The notes beneath the pieces were generated by a model. The model was not told the DNA's origin. It did not search any database and saw only the letters and a list, made by a program, of their open reading frames with translations. From Streptomyces nigra (GTDB taxonomy: Bacteria; Actinomycetota; Actinomycetes; Streptomycetales; Streptomycetaceae), in the NCBI RefSeq assembly GCF_003074055.1, contig NZ_CP029043.1, positions 6,006,501-6,070,500 on the forward strand: a DNA stretch of 64,000 nucleotides, given 5' to 3'. Both the position numbers and the translations under genes were made by a program. Of this stretch, positions 9,825 through 18,736 are shown in pieces. The number at the start of each line of letters is the position of its first letter. Position 1 is the first letter of the stretch.

Positions 9825-10583
9825 TCAGATAGTGAGCGACAGGCTCCGCGTCACCCGCTCCGCCGTCGGCAGCAGCAGCGCGGTGACGTCCTCCAGGCGC
9901 GCACGGCCGTCCGCCCGCAGCGACACCCCCAGCGAGCCGAGCGTGCCGCCGCTGTAGACGGGCACCGCGACACAGACCGTGCCGAGCGCGTACTCCTCCA
10001 TGTCCGTGACCGCCGGGGCGATCGGCGAGGTGTCCAGCCGGCGCAGCAGCTCGGGAGGGTCGGTGATCGTCCTCGGCGTCAGATCGGCCAGGTGGTGCCG
10101 CGACAGGTACTCCCGGCGCGCCTCCTCGTCCAGCTCCCGCAGCACCGACTTGCCGAGCGCCGTCGCGTGCCCGGCGTCCTCGAACCCGACCCACAGATCG
10201 ACCCGCGGCGCCCGCGGACCGTCCACGATCTCGGCGACCCGGATCTCCCCGTCCTCGTAGAACGTGAGGTAGGCGGCGCTCGACAGCTCGTCCCGCAGCG
10301 CGGCGAGCGCCGGACGCACGCGGCTGAGCAGGGTCTGCGCCCGGCCCGACGACCGCAGCGTCCCCAGCCGGTCGCCCAGCACGAACCCGCCGTCGTCGAG
10401 CTTGCGCACATACCCGTCGTGCACCAGCGTCCGCAGCAGGTGGTAGGTGGTCGCCAGCGGCAGATCGGTCTCCCGCGCCAGCTGCTTGGCGGGCGCGCCG
10501 TTGTCGTGCGCGCTCATGGCCTCCAGCAGCCGGAAGGCCCGCTGCACGGAGCCGATGAGGGTGGGACCGCTCGGAGCACCCAT
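9825..10583 (-). CDS. IclR-family transcriptional regulator
   Basis: A 252-residue regulator. Residues 8-70 form the IclR winged helix (LIGSVQRAFRLLEAM, then PLATTYHLLRTLVHDGYV); residues 85-250 are the effector-binding domain with VDLWVGFEDAGHATALGKSVL, LGTVCVAVPVYSGGTLGSLGVS. IclR proteins bind palindromes of TTCC/GGAA type as dimers or tetramers and often control glyoxylate and allantoin use. That makes this gene, or an AllR homologue outside the window, a candidate for the paired sites upstream of gcl and hyi. The start ATG 10583 has no clear ribosome site. Confidence 0.9.
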   Translation of the reverse strand: MGAPSGPTLIGSVQRAFRLLEAMSAHDNGAPAKQLARETDLPLATTYHLLRTLVHDGYVRKLDDGGFVLGDRLGTLRSSGRAQTLLSRVRPALAALRDELSSAAYLTFYEDGEIRVAEIVDGPRAPRVDLWVGFEDAGHATALGKSVLRELDEEARREYLSRHHLADLTPRTITDPPELLRRLDTSPIAPAVTDMEEYALGTVCVAVPVYSGGTLGSLGVSLRADGRARLEDVTALLLPTAERVTRSLSLTI

Positions 10584-10632
10584 ACGACAAGGGTGCGCCC
10601 CGCCGCATCCCCGGGCAAGGCGGGCCCGGCGG

Positions 10633-12699
10633 TCACACCATCCGGGCCACCAGCAGCGCCACGTCGTCGTGATCGTCCGGGTGGCGCAGGCCGTACAGGA
10701 GCAGGTCGCAGGTCTCCTCCAGGGGCCGGCGCGGCTCGTCCAGGAAGCCGAGCATCACATCCAGCCGGTCGTCGATGGAGTGGTGCCGCGTCTCCACCAG
10801 CCCGTCCGTGTACAGGACCAGCAGATCGCCCGGCACCAGCTCGACCGTGGTCGTCTCGAACGGCACACCCCCCACCCCCAGCGGAGCGCCCGACGGCAGC
10901 CGCAGCAGCCGCGGCGGCTCCCCGGGCCGGGACAGCGCGGGCGGCATGTGCCCGGCGTTCGCGACCTGGCACTGCCGGGTGCGCGGATCGTAGACCGCGT
11001 ACAGACAGGTGACGATGTAGTGCTCCAGATCGCAGGTGATCTTGTCCAGGTGGTGGAGCACCGCGCCGGGATCGAGGTCGAGGTCCGCGTACGCGCAGGT
11101 CGCGGTGCGCAGCCGGCCCATGGTGGCGGCCGCGTCGATGCCGTTGCCCATCACGTCCCCGACGACCAGGGCGGTCTTGTCGTCCTCCAGCGGCAGCACG
11201 TCGTACCAGTCGCCGCCGACCTCGCTGGTCGCCTGCGCCGGCTGGTAGCGGGAGGCCAGCTCCAGACCCGTGTGGTGCGGCGCGTGGTCGGGCAGCAGGC
11301 TGCGCTGCAGGGTGAGCGCCGTGTTGCGCACGCTCTGGAACCAGCGCGCGTTGTCGATGGCCACGGCGGCCCGGCCGGCCAGCTCGAGGGCGAGGACCAC
11401 GTCGTCCTCGTCGAACGGCACCGGATTGCGGGTCCGCTTCAGATCGAGCGCGCCCAGCACCTCGCCGTGCGCGATCAGCGGCACCGCCAGGTACGAGTGC
11501 ACCCCCGCCCGCGCCAACAGCTCGGTGGCCTGCGCGTCCCGGCCGATCCGCGGCAGATCCGCCGCGCCCACGTGCCGCACCAGCACCGGCCGCGCCGTGT
11601 GCACGCACAGCGTGACCAGCCGGTCGCCCTCGTACGCGGCGAGATCACCCGGCGGGTCGGCGGCCCGCAGCGCGGGGCTCGGATACGCCGACTTCAGCGC
11701 GAGGGCGCGGAACAGCTCCGGGCCGTTCTCCGGCCGGCGGTTGCGGCGGCACGCGAGCGCCGCGTCCAGCACGTCCACGGCGACCACGTCGGCCAGCTCG
11801 GGCGTGGCCACGTCCGCCAGCTCGTCGGCGGTCCGCTCCACCTCGAGCGAGGTGCCGACGCGCGTCGACGCCTCCGCGATCAGCGCGAGGCGCCGCCGGG
11901 CCTGATCGGCCGCCGCGGCCGCCCGGTGCCGCTCGGTGACGTCGACGAACGAGATGGCCGCGCCCAGCACCCGCCCGCCCGGGTCCTCCAGCCGGTAGAA
12001 CGACAGCGACCAGGCCCGCTCCTGATCGGGCTCGTCCGGCGGACGGCCCACGTGGTACTGGTCCAGCAGCGGCGTCCCGGTGGTGATCACCTGCCGCAGA
12101 CACGCCTCGATGGTGTCGATGTCCGACAGCGGCAGCGTCTCCCGCAGCGGGCGGCCGACATGCTCGCCGGCCGGGGTGCTGTCGACCCGCTCCAGCGCCG
12201 GGTTCACCAGCAGGAACCGCAGATCCGGGCCGACGAGCGCGATCCCGATGGGGGACTGGTTGATCAGCCGCTCGCACAGCGCCAGATCCGTCTCGACCCG
12301 CTGGAGCAGCGAGTGGTCCGCCGCGATGCCGAGCGCGTACACGTCCCCGAGGTCGTCCAGCAGCCGCATGTTGCGGAACTCCGTCATCCGGGTGCTGCCG
12401 TCCTTGTGCCGCACCGGGAACGTGCCGGCCCAGCTCTGCCCGGTCCGCAGCACCTCCGCGAACAGCTTCGTCACCGACGGCAGATGCTCGGGGTGGATGA
12501 ACAGCCGGGCCGCGTGCGTGCCGAGCGCCTCCTCGGCGGAGTAGCCGAACAGCTCCTCGGCCTGCGGGGTCCAGAAGACGATGCGCCCCTCGGCGTCCAC
12601 CACCACCGCGGCCACGCTGAGCACGTCCAGCAGCCCCGTCGGCCGGGGCGGCTCCGCGCCGTGGCCGCCCGGTTCGGACTCCAGGGATCCGGCTGTCAT
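10633..12699 (-). CDS. PAS-PAS-GAF-SpoIIE phosphatase sensor
   Basis: A 688-residue soluble signalling protein. PAS domain 1 is at about residues 25-140 (VVVDAEGRIVFWTPQAEELFGYS), PAS 2 at 145-265 (INQSPIGIALVGPDLRFLLVNPALERV), a GAF domain at 280-450 and a C-terminal SpoIIE PP2C domain from about 465 with GGDWYDVLPL, VVGDVMGNGIDAA and LLVLYTDGLVETR. It has no HATPase domain, unlike the divergent neighbour. I chose ATG 12699 because GGAGGAGG lies eight bases upstream; the open frame continues to 12852 but is low-complexity. Probable role: dephosphorylating an anti-anti-sigma factor in response to a small ligand or redox signal. Confidence 0.9.
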   Translation of the reverse strand: MTAGSLESEPGGHGAEPPRPTGLLDVLSVAAVVVDAEGRIVFWTPQAEELFGYSAEEALGTHAARLFIHPEHLPSVTKLFAEVLRTGQSWAGTFPVRHKDGSTRMTEFRNMRLLDDLGDVYALGIAADHSLLQRVETDLALCERLINQSPIGIALVGPDLRFLLVNPALERVDSTPAGEHVGRPLRETLPLSDIDTIEACLRQVITTGTPLLDQYHVGRPPDEPDQERAWSLSFYRLEDPGGRVLGAAISFVDVTERHRAAAAADQARRRLALIAEASTRVGTSLEVERTADELADVATPELADVVAVDVLDAALACRRNRRPENGPELFRALALKSAYPSPALRAADPPGDLAAYEGDRLVTLCVHTARPVLVRHVGAADLPRIGRDAQATELLARAGVHSYLAVPLIAHGEVLGALDLKRTRNPVPFDEDDVVLALELAGRAAVAIDNARWFQSVRNTALTLQRSLLPDHAPHHTGLELASRYQPAQATSEVGGDWYDVLPLEDDKTALVVGDVMGNGIDAAATMGRLRTATCAYADLDLDPGAVLHHLDKITCDLEHYIVTCLYAVYDPRTRQCQVANAGHMPPALSRPGEPPRLLRLPSGAPLGVGGVPFETTTVELVPGDLLVLYTDGLVETRHHSIDDRLDVMLGFLDEPRRPLEETCDLLLYGLRHPDDHDDVALLVARMV

Positions 12700-12905
12700 C
12701 GCGGCGCCTCCTCCACCCCCGGTGACACCCCCGGTGGGCTCACCCGCCGCGGCCGCCCTCGCACACGGCGACGGCCGGGCCGGCACCTCCATGCTCCCTC
12801 CACCGCGCGTCTCGCGCACCGGGCGGGCCTCCCGTGCGCGACGGAGACGCAAGCAGGAACATGGGTCGTATGAGGACGGGACCGACGAACACCGCGTGAG
12901 GAGCC

Positions 12906-15374
12906 ATGGACGCTCCGCGAGACAACCAGGACAGCCCCCGGGCCGAGGCCCTGCGGGAGCCCATCGACGCGGCCGGCGACGCCGCCGCCGTGGTCTCCCG
13001 GGACGGCCTGGTCATCGCCTGGACCCGGGCCGCCGAGGAACTGCTCGGCCTCCCCGCGGACGCGGTCGTCGGCACCCCCGGGCTGCGCCTGCTGGCGACA
13101 CCCGGCGACCGGGCGCGGGCGGCCGCCGTCGCCGAACGCTGCCGGTCCGGCTCGGGCTGGAGCGGCCGGTTCCCGGTACGGCACCGCGACGGGCACCCCC
13201 TGGACGTCGACGTACGGGTCTCCCCGGGCTTCCGCGTCGGCCACGAGGAGTGCTATCTCGTCTCGGCCCGCGACCGGCCGCCGCAGTGGGTCGTCGGCGA
13301 GTCCGTGCTGAACGGCTTCCTGACCCGCTCGCCCGTCGGCATGGCCGTCCTCGACACACAGCTGCGCTACGTCTGGCTGAACGACACCCTGGAGCGCCTC
13401 GGCGGGGTCCCGCGCGGACAGCGGCTCGGCCGCCGCCTCGGCGACCTGCTGCCCGGCCTGGAGGCGGAGACCATCGAGGGCCTGATGAGCAAGGTCCTGG
13501 AGACCGGGTCCCCGGTCACCGACTACGAGTACGTGGGCTGGAGCTGGGCCGACCCGCACCGCCAGCGGGCCTACTCGACGTCGTTCTTCCCGCTCGTCGA
13601 CCCCGACGACACCGTCAGCGGCGTCTGCTACGTGGTCCTGGACATCACCGAGCGGTGGACCGCCCGCCGACTGCTCACCCTCGTCAACGAGGCCGGCACC
13701 CGGATCGGCACCACCCTCGACGTGCTCTCCACCGCACAGGAACTCGCCGACTTCGCCGTACCCGCGTTCGCCGACTTCGTCGCCGTCGACCTGCTGGAGC
13801 CGGTGCTCAGCACGGAGGGACACGGTGCCTGGCTCACCGACGCCGGCCCGGTCCTCGTCGGGGCGGCGATGCGCCGGGCCGGACTGCGCTCGGTCCGCGA
13901 GGGCAGCCCGGAGGCCGCCGCGCAGGTGGGCGACCGGGTCGACTTCGTCCCGCCGCCGCACGACGAGCACCTCCTCACCGAGGGCGCCCCCGTCCTCATC
14001 CCGGTCCTCGACCCGTTCGACTCCCGGTGGGCCGCCGAACAGCCCCGCCGGGCGGCCAGCATGCGCGCCTACGGGCTGCACTCGCTGATCTGCGTGCCCA
14101 TGCGGGCCCGCGACACCGCGCTCGGCCTCGTCACGTTCCTGCGCTCGCGCAACACCGCCTCCTTCCGGCCCGACGACGTCCTCGTCGCCCAGGAACTGGT
14201 GGACCGCACAGCGATCTGCGTCGACAACGCCCGCCGCTACACCCGCGAGCACACGGCCGCCGTCACCCTCCAGCGCAGCCTGCTGCCACAGGCCCTGACC
14301 GGCGGCACGGCCGTCGAGGTGGCCTCCGCCTACCGTCCGGCCGACCCCACGGACGGCGTCGGCGGCGACTGGTTCGACGTGATCCCGCTGTCCGGCGCCC
14401 GCGTCGGACTCGTCGTCGGCGACGTCGTCGGGCACGGCATCGCCGCCGCGGCGGCCATGGGCCGGCTGCGCACCGCCGTACAGACCCTCGCCGACATGGA
14501 GCTGCCGCCCGACGAACTCCTCGCGCACCTCGACGACCTGGTCCTGCGGCTCAGCGAGGAGCAGCCCGGGAACGGGACCGGCGCCGCCGACCGGGGCTCG
14601 GCCGGCTTCCTCGGCGCGACCTGCCTGTACGCCGTCTACGACCCGGTCACCCGGCGCTGCACGATGGCCCGCGCCGGGCACCCGCCCCCCGTCGTCGTGG
14701 CCCCCGACGGACAGGTCTCCTACCCCGAGCCGCCCGCCGGGCCGCCGCTCGGGCTCGGCGGGCTGGCCTTCGAGTCCGCCGAGATCGAACTCGCCGAGCA
14801 CAGCCTGCTCGGGCTCTACACCAACGGCCTCGTGGAGAGCGAGACCGTCGACGTCGACAGCGGCATGGCCCGGCTGGGCGACCTGCTCGCCCGGCCGGAC
14901 CTCGACCTCGACGCCCTGTGCTCGTCCGCCGTGCGCGACCTCGTGCCCGGGCAGCAGTCCGACGACATCGCCCTGCTGCTGGCCCGCACCCACGCCCTCG
15001 CCGCCGAGAACGTCGTCTCCTGGGACGTGCCCGTCGACCCGGCCGCCGTCGCCGACGTACGGGCCCGCGTCACCCGGCAGATGGCCGCCTGGCACCTCGA
15101 CGACCTCGCCATGACCACCGAACTCATCGTCAGCGAACTGGTCACCAACGCCATCCGCTACGCCGAACCACCCCTGCGGCTACGGCTGCTGCACGACTCC
15201 CGGCTGACCTGCGAGGTCGCCGACGCGAGCAGCACCGCGCCCCGGCTGCGCCACGCCCGCAGCACGGACGAGGGCGGCCGGGGCCTGTTCCTGGTGGCGC
15301 AGCTCGCGCACCGCTGGGGCGCCCGCTACACACCCGAGGGCAAGATCATCTGGGCCGAGCAGGAACTGCCCTGA
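12906..15374 (+). CDS. PAS-PAS-GAF-SpoIIE-HATPase partner-switch sensor
   Basis: An 822-residue multidomain protein: PAS 1 (about 15-120), PAS 2 (about 130-255, LTRSPVGMAVLDTQLRYVWLND), GAF (270-450), SpoIIE PP2C domain (470-680; GGDWFDVIPL, VVGDVVGHGIAAAA, LLGLYTNGLVES) and a C-terminal GHKL anti-sigma-type ATPase (about 690-815; ELIVSELVTNAIRYA and EGGRGLFLVAQLAHRWG). In the third phosphatase motif the usual YTDG is YTNG, so one metal-ligand Asp is replaced by Asn. The protein unites phosphatase and anti-sigma kinase in one chain. It is divergent from its close paralogue, with 206 bp between starts. The ribosome site GAGGAG precedes ATG 12906. Confidence 0.92.
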   Translation: MDAPRDNQDSPRAEALREPIDAAGDAAAVVSRDGLVIAWTRAAEELLGLPADAVVGTPGLRLLATPGDRARAAAVAERCRSGSGWSGRFPVRHRDGHPLDVDVRVSPGFRVGHEECYLVSARDRPPQWVVGESVLNGFLTRSPVGMAVLDTQLRYVWLNDTLERLGGVPRGQRLGRRLGDLLPGLEAETIEGLMSKVLETGSPVTDYEYVGWSWADPHRQRAYSTSFFPLVDPDDTVSGVCYVVLDITERWTARRLLTLVNEAGTRIGTTLDVLSTAQELADFAVPAFADFVAVDLLEPVLSTEGHGAWLTDAGPVLVGAAMRRAGLRSVREGSPEAAAQVGDRVDFVPPPHDEHLLTEGAPVLIPVLDPFDSRWAAEQPRRAASMRAYGLHSLICVPMRARDTALGLVTFLRSRNTASFRPDDVLVAQELVDRTAICVDNARRYTREHTAAVTLQRSLLPQALTGGTAVEVASAYRPADPTDGVGGDWFDVIPLSGARVGLVVGDVVGHGIAAAAAMGRLRTAVQTLADMELPPDELLAHLDDLVLRLSEEQPGNGTGAADRGSAGFLGATCLYAVYDPVTRRCTMARAGHPPPVVVAPDGQVSYPEPPAGPPLGLGGLAFESAEIELAEHSLLGLYTNGLVESETVDVDSGMARLGDLLARPDLDLDALCSSAVRDLVPGQQSDDIALLLARTHALAAENVVSWDVPVDPAAVADVRARVTRQMAAWHLDDLAMTTELIVSELVTNAIRYAEPPLRLRLLHDSRLTCEVADASSTAPRLRHARSTDEGGRGLFLVAQLAHRWGARYTPEGKIIWAEQELP

Positions 15375-15640
15375 CCCGTGCTCGGGGGCGGTCCGCCACC
15401 GGGGTGCCGCGCACCCCGGCCACCGCGACCAGCGCGCCGACCGCACACAGCGTCCCGGCGACCGGCACGGACGTGCGCACGCCGTTCATGAACGCCGCAC
15501 GGCTGCCCTCGGCGACGGCCGCCCGCAGCTGTTCCGGCATGTCGGCGGTGACCGGGGCGACGCCCGTGGCCACCGCGTCCTTCGCCCCGCCCAGGCCCTC
15601 GGCCGCCGCCGCGGGCGCCCCGGCCGGCGTACGGATCCTT
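15346..15640 (-). pseudogene. C-terminal remnant of an MFS (DHA2-type) drug exporter
   Basis: The minus-strand frame reads as the end of an EmrB/QacA-type transporter: an Ala/Gly-rich periplasmic linker, then LRAAVAEGSRAAFMNGVRT, followed by a final hydrophobic helix (VAGTLCAVGALVAVAGV). About 95 codons survive against more than 450 in an intact gene, and no N-terminal helices exist upstream. It lies directly behind a MarR remnant in the same direction, the usual MarR-MFS arrangement, so I infer a deleted efflux operon. The 3' end overlaps the convergent sensor gene by 29 bp. Confidence 0.55.
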
Positions 15641-15659
15641 GCGACGGGGGTGGGGAGGC

Positions 15660-15890
15660 TCAGTGCTGGGGGCGCTCGGCGAGCTCGGTGAGGGCGGCGA
15701 AGGCGCCGAGCGCCGAACCGAGCGCGTCCCGCTGGCCGTCGGTGAGGGCACGCATCGCCTGAGCGAGGTGCCGGCCCATCAGTCCCGTGACCTCGGCCAG
15801 CCGGTCCGGTGAGGTCGCCGTCAGATGCAGATGCGCGATCCGCCGGTCCCCGGGCGGGGTGCGCCGGACGCGGGACGGCCGGGCCCGGAG
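15660..15890 (-). pseudogene. C-terminal remnant of a MarR-family regulator
   Basis: On the minus strand about 70 codons read as the recognition-wing and dimerisation end of a MarR protein: VRRTPPGDRRIAHLHLT, then a helix ending in ALTELAERPQH and a TGA at 15662-15660. An in-frame stop lies a few codons upstream and no N-terminal helix-turn-helix precedes it, so the gene is truncated. The window between 15375 and 15927 contains nothing else I can support besides this and the MFS fragment. Confidence 0.6.
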
Positions 15891-15927
15891 TTCCGGACCC
15901 GGCCGCCGTCAGCCACAGCTCAGGACA

Positions 15928-17256
15928 TCAGTCGCCGTGACCCTCGTGCCCGCCGTGCCCCTTGTCCTCATGCCCGGAGTGCTTGCCCTTGCTGGGCTTC
16001 GCGGGCTTGGAGGGGTGATCGGGCTTGGAAGGGTGCGCCGGCTTACTGGGGTGATCCGGCTTGACGGGCTTGCTGGGGTGGGCGGGCTTGGAGGGGTGGT
16101 CCGGCTTCGCGGGCTTGCTCGGGTGGGCCGGCTTGGAGGGGTGCTCCGGCTTCGACGGCTTCGCCGGGTGCGCGGGCTTGGCGGGCTTCGCCGGGTAGGC
16201 AGGCTTGGAGGGCTGCTCCGGCTTGGCGGGCTTCGCGGGGTACGCGGGCTTGGCCGGCTTGCTCGGGTATGCGGGCTTGGCGGGGTGGTCGGGCTTCGAC
16301 GGCTTTGCCGGGTAGGCAGGCTTGGACGGCTTGCTCGGGTAGGCGGGCTTCGCCGGGTGGTCGGGCTTGGCGGGCTTGGCGGGGTACGCCGGCTTCGCGG
16401 GCAGCTCGGGCTTGGCGGGCTTCGCGGGGTACGCGGGCTTGCTGGGGTGGTCGGGCTTGGCGGGCTTCGCCGGATAGGCGGGCTTGGCCGGGTAGTCCGG
16501 CTTCGCGGGCTTGCTCGGGTACTCGGGCTTCGCGGGCTTGGCGGGGTACGCCGGCTTCGCCGGGTGGTCGGGTTTCGCGGGCTTCGCCGGGTAGGCAGGC
16601 TTGGCGGGGTACTCAGGCTTGGCAGGCTTGGCCGGGTACGCGGGCTTGGACGGCTGCTCAGGCTTGGCAGGCTTCGCGGGGTAGGCAGGCTTCTCGGGCG
16701 TGGCCGGATGCGCAGGCTTGGCCGGGTACTCAGGCTTCACCGGCTTGGCCGGATACGCGGGCTTCTCCGGCGTAACCGGGTGCGCGGGCTTCTCCGGGTG
16801 AACCGGCTTCGCGGGGTGCGCCGGATACTCGGGCTTGACCGGCGTGACCGGCTTCGCCGGATGTGCGGGCTTGTCCGGATGGACAGGGCGCTCGGGCTTG
16901 CCCGGGTACTGCGGCTTGTCCGGGTGAACGGGGTACTCCGGCTTCGCCGGGTGCACCGGCTGTTCCGGCTTCCCCGGCTGTTCCGGCTTGGCTGGGTGCC
17001 CCGGCTGCTCGGGCTTGGCGGGGTGCACCGGCTGGTCCGGCTTGCCCGGGTACTGCGGCCGGCCCGGCTGCGCCGGGTGATCCGGCTTCGCCGGGTGCGC
17101 GGGCTGCGGCCCGTGGGCCGGCGCCGGCGTGGCGGCGTACGGCGCGTCGTGGTCATCGGCATGGGCGGCACCCGTACCGCCCAGGGCGGCTGCGGCGAGC
17201 GCGGCTGCCATGGCGGCGGGCGCCAGGACGGATCGCCATCTCGGCGGTGTCCTCAT
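15928..17256 (-). CDS. Secreted Lys-Pro repeat protein with a His-rich tail
   Basis: A 442-residue exported protein. Residues 1-33 form a Sec signal peptide (Arg-rich n-region, Ala-rich core, cleavage after AAHA). From about residue 45 to 415 the chain is almost entirely a degenerate repeat of the pattern K-P-x-x-P-(A/S), for example AKPAYPAKPAKPEYP, with variable Tyr, His, Asp, Glu or Gln at fixed positions. This predicts an extended polyproline-II, positively charged rod like plant proline-rich wall proteins. The tail GHEDKGHGGHEGHGD is His-rich and may bind metal. No LPXTG or membrane anchor is present. The ribosome site GAGGAGAG precedes ATG 17256. Function is unknown; cell-wall or exopolymer binding is an inference. 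Confidence 0.85.
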   Translation of the reverse strand: MRTPPRWRSVLAPAAMAAALAAAALGGTGAAHADDHDAPYAATPAPAHGPQPAHPAKPDHPAQPGRPQYPGKPDQPVHPAKPEQPGHPAKPEQPGKPEQPVHPAKPEYPVHPDKPQYPGKPERPVHPDKPAHPAKPVTPVKPEYPAHPAKPVHPEKPAHPVTPEKPAYPAKPVKPEYPAKPAHPATPEKPAYPAKPAKPEQPSKPAYPAKPAKPEYPAKPAYPAKPAKPDHPAKPAYPAKPAKPEYPSKPAKPDYPAKPAYPAKPAKPDHPSKPAYPAKPAKPELPAKPAYPAKPAKPDHPAKPAYPSKPSKPAYPAKPSKPDHPAKPAYPSKPAKPAYPAKPAKPEQPSKPAYPAKPAKPAHPAKPSKPEHPSKPAHPSKPAKPDHPSKPAHPSKPVKPDHPSKPAHPSKPDHPSKPAKPSKGKHSGHEDKGHGGHEGHGD

Positions 17257-17469
17257 CTTCCACTCTCCTCGACTGTGTTCAGGGCCTCGTGACGGCGGGT
17301 CAGCACCAAGAGCCGGATAGTGGAATGAATAGGAAATCGGCTGATATGAATAACGCCGAGGCGGTCAAAGGCCACCGAATGACGTAGCCCGGCACCGCCA
17401 CTCGGCCCGGCCCGCCCCGAGCCCGCATTAGGACACAGTCCGTCCTCGATCCTCCGTACCCTGCGGAGC

Positions 17470-18609
17470 ATGACGAAGCGGCGGACCTCCACCACGACGA
17501 AGGCGGCGACGACGATGAGCGGCACGGACCCGGTCCTGAGCACCCGCGCCCTCAACCGCGCCACGCTGGCACGGCAGTTGCTGCTGCGCCGCTCGCCGCT
17601 GTCCGTCCCGGAGGCGGTCACGCATCTGGTCGGCCTCCAGGGGCAGGAGGTGAAACCGCCGTACTACGCGCTCGCCGCCCGCCTCGACGGGTTCACCCCC
17701 GAGGCGCTGTCCGCACCGCTCGGCGACCGGTCGCTGGTCCGCATGGTCACCATGCGCTCCACGATCCACCTGCACACCGCCGCCGACGGCCTGACGCTGC
17801 GTCCGCTCGTGCAGCCCGCCCGCGAGCGCGAGATCGGCTACTTCCGCAACGGCCTCGTCGGCGTCGACCTGGACCGGCTCGCCACGCTCGCCCGTGACCT
17901 CGTCGAGGACGAGCCCCGCACGATGAAACAGCTGCGCGAGGCACTGAGCGCCGAGTGGCCGGACGCCGACCCGCAGTCGCTGGCCGTGGCCGCCCGCTGC
18001 CGGCTCCCGCTGGTCCAGATCACCCCGCGCGGCCAGTGGGGCCGCAGCGCCCAGGTGTCCCTGACGACGATCGAGCACTGGCTGGGGCGCCCGGCCGAGC
18101 CCGCCGCCTCCGCCGACGACACCGTCGTGCGCTATCTGGCCGCCTTCGGGCCCGCGTCCGTGAAGGACCTGCAGACCTGGGCGGGTCTCACCCGGATGCG
18201 CCCCGTCTTCGAGCGGCTGCGGCCCCGGCTGGTCACCTTCCGGGACGAGAACGGCGTCGAGCTGTTCGACCTGCCCGACGCCCCGCGCCCCGACCCGGAC
18301 ACCCCGGCGCCGCCGCGCCTGCTGCCCGAGTTCGACAACCTGCTGCTCTCCCACGCCGACCGCACCCGGCTCATCCCGCCCGCGAACCGCGGCCGCACCT
18401 GGCAGGCGAACACCTTCTACTGCCCGCTCCTGGTCGACGGCTTCCTCGCCGGGGTGTGGCGGGTCATCGGCGACGCCCTCGTCATCGAGCCGTTCACCGA
18501 CCTGAGCCGGGCCCGGCGCACCGAGGTGACCGAGGAGGCCGAGCGCGTCCTCGGCGTACTGCACGCGCAGGAGTCGTACGACGTCCGCTTCGGGACCGTC
18601 ATCGCCTGA
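17470..18609 (+). CDS. Winged-helix DNA-binding protein of the AlkZ/HTH_42 family
   Basis: A 379-residue member of the HTH_42 (AlkZ/YcaQ-related) superfamily, which includes DNA glycosylases that unhook interstrand crosslinks and excise alkylated bases. The family QxQ segment appears as LVGLQGQEVKPPYYAL near residue 52, followed by MVTMRSTIHLHTAADG, a central winged-helix region, and PEFDNLLLSHADRTRLIP and GVWRV near the C terminus. It may act as a base-excision enzyme, but activity cannot be told from sequence. The start may be ATG 17470 or ATG 17515; the first 15 residues are Thr/Lys-rich and dispensable-looking. A strong terminator follows. Confidence 0.85.
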   Translation: MTKRRTSTTTKAATTMSGTDPVLSTRALNRATLARQLLLRRSPLSVPEAVTHLVGLQGQEVKPPYYALAARLDGFTPEALSAPLGDRSLVRMVTMRSTIHLHTAADGLTLRPLVQPAREREIGYFRNGLVGVDLDRLATLARDLVEDEPRTMKQLREALSAEWPDADPQSLAVAARCRLPLVQITPRGQWGRSAQVSLTTIEHWLGRPAEPAASADDTVVRYLAAFGPASVKDLQTWAGLTRMRPVFERLRPRLVTFRDENGVELFDLPDAPRPDPDTPAPPRLLPEFDNLLLSHADRTRLIPPANRGRTWQANTFYCPLLVDGFLAGVWRVIGDALVIEPFTDLSRARRTEVTEEAERVLGVLHAQESYDVRFGTVIA

Positions 18610-18617
18610 CACACACG

Positions 18618-18666
18618 CGCGCCCCCGGTCCGGCCCCCGGGACGGAGGGGCCGGACCGGGGGCGCG
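18618..18666. terminator. 20-bp perfect hairpin, terminator
   Basis: Arms at 18618-18637 and 18647-18666 are perfectly complementary over 20 bp with a 9-base loop. It begins nine bases after the winged-helix gene stop and lies between convergent genes, so it can end transcription from either side. Confidence 0.8.
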
Positions 18667-18675
18667 GGTTCCGGC

Positions 18676-18736
18676 TAGGGTCTTTCGTTTGGATCGGGCC
18701 GGACCCCGCGGGCCCGGCATGATCCAAACGACCTAG
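18676..18736. repeat. Second hairpin of a recurrent Streptomyces intergenic type
   Basis: Arms TCGTTTGGATC (18685-18695) and GATCCAAACGA (18721-18731) enclose a GC-rich inner stem, and both outer ends carry CTAGG. The right end runs into the TAG stop of the enoyl-CoA hydratase gene. From memory, closely similar hairpins occur at many intergenic sites in streptomycetes; a genome search would confirm copy number. Probably a bidirectional terminator. Confidence 0.6.

Noticed and set aside
10447..12873. 808-codon plus-strand frame opposite the PAS-GAF-SpoIIE gene
   Set aside because: Arg/His/Gln-rich shadow; the minus-strand frame has full domain motifs.
15787..17292. Long plus-strand Arg/Gly/Leu repeat frame, or a CRISPR-like array
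   Set aside because: The DNA repetition comes from the minus-strand Lys-Pro protein; units are degenerate, short and without spacer-repeat structure.
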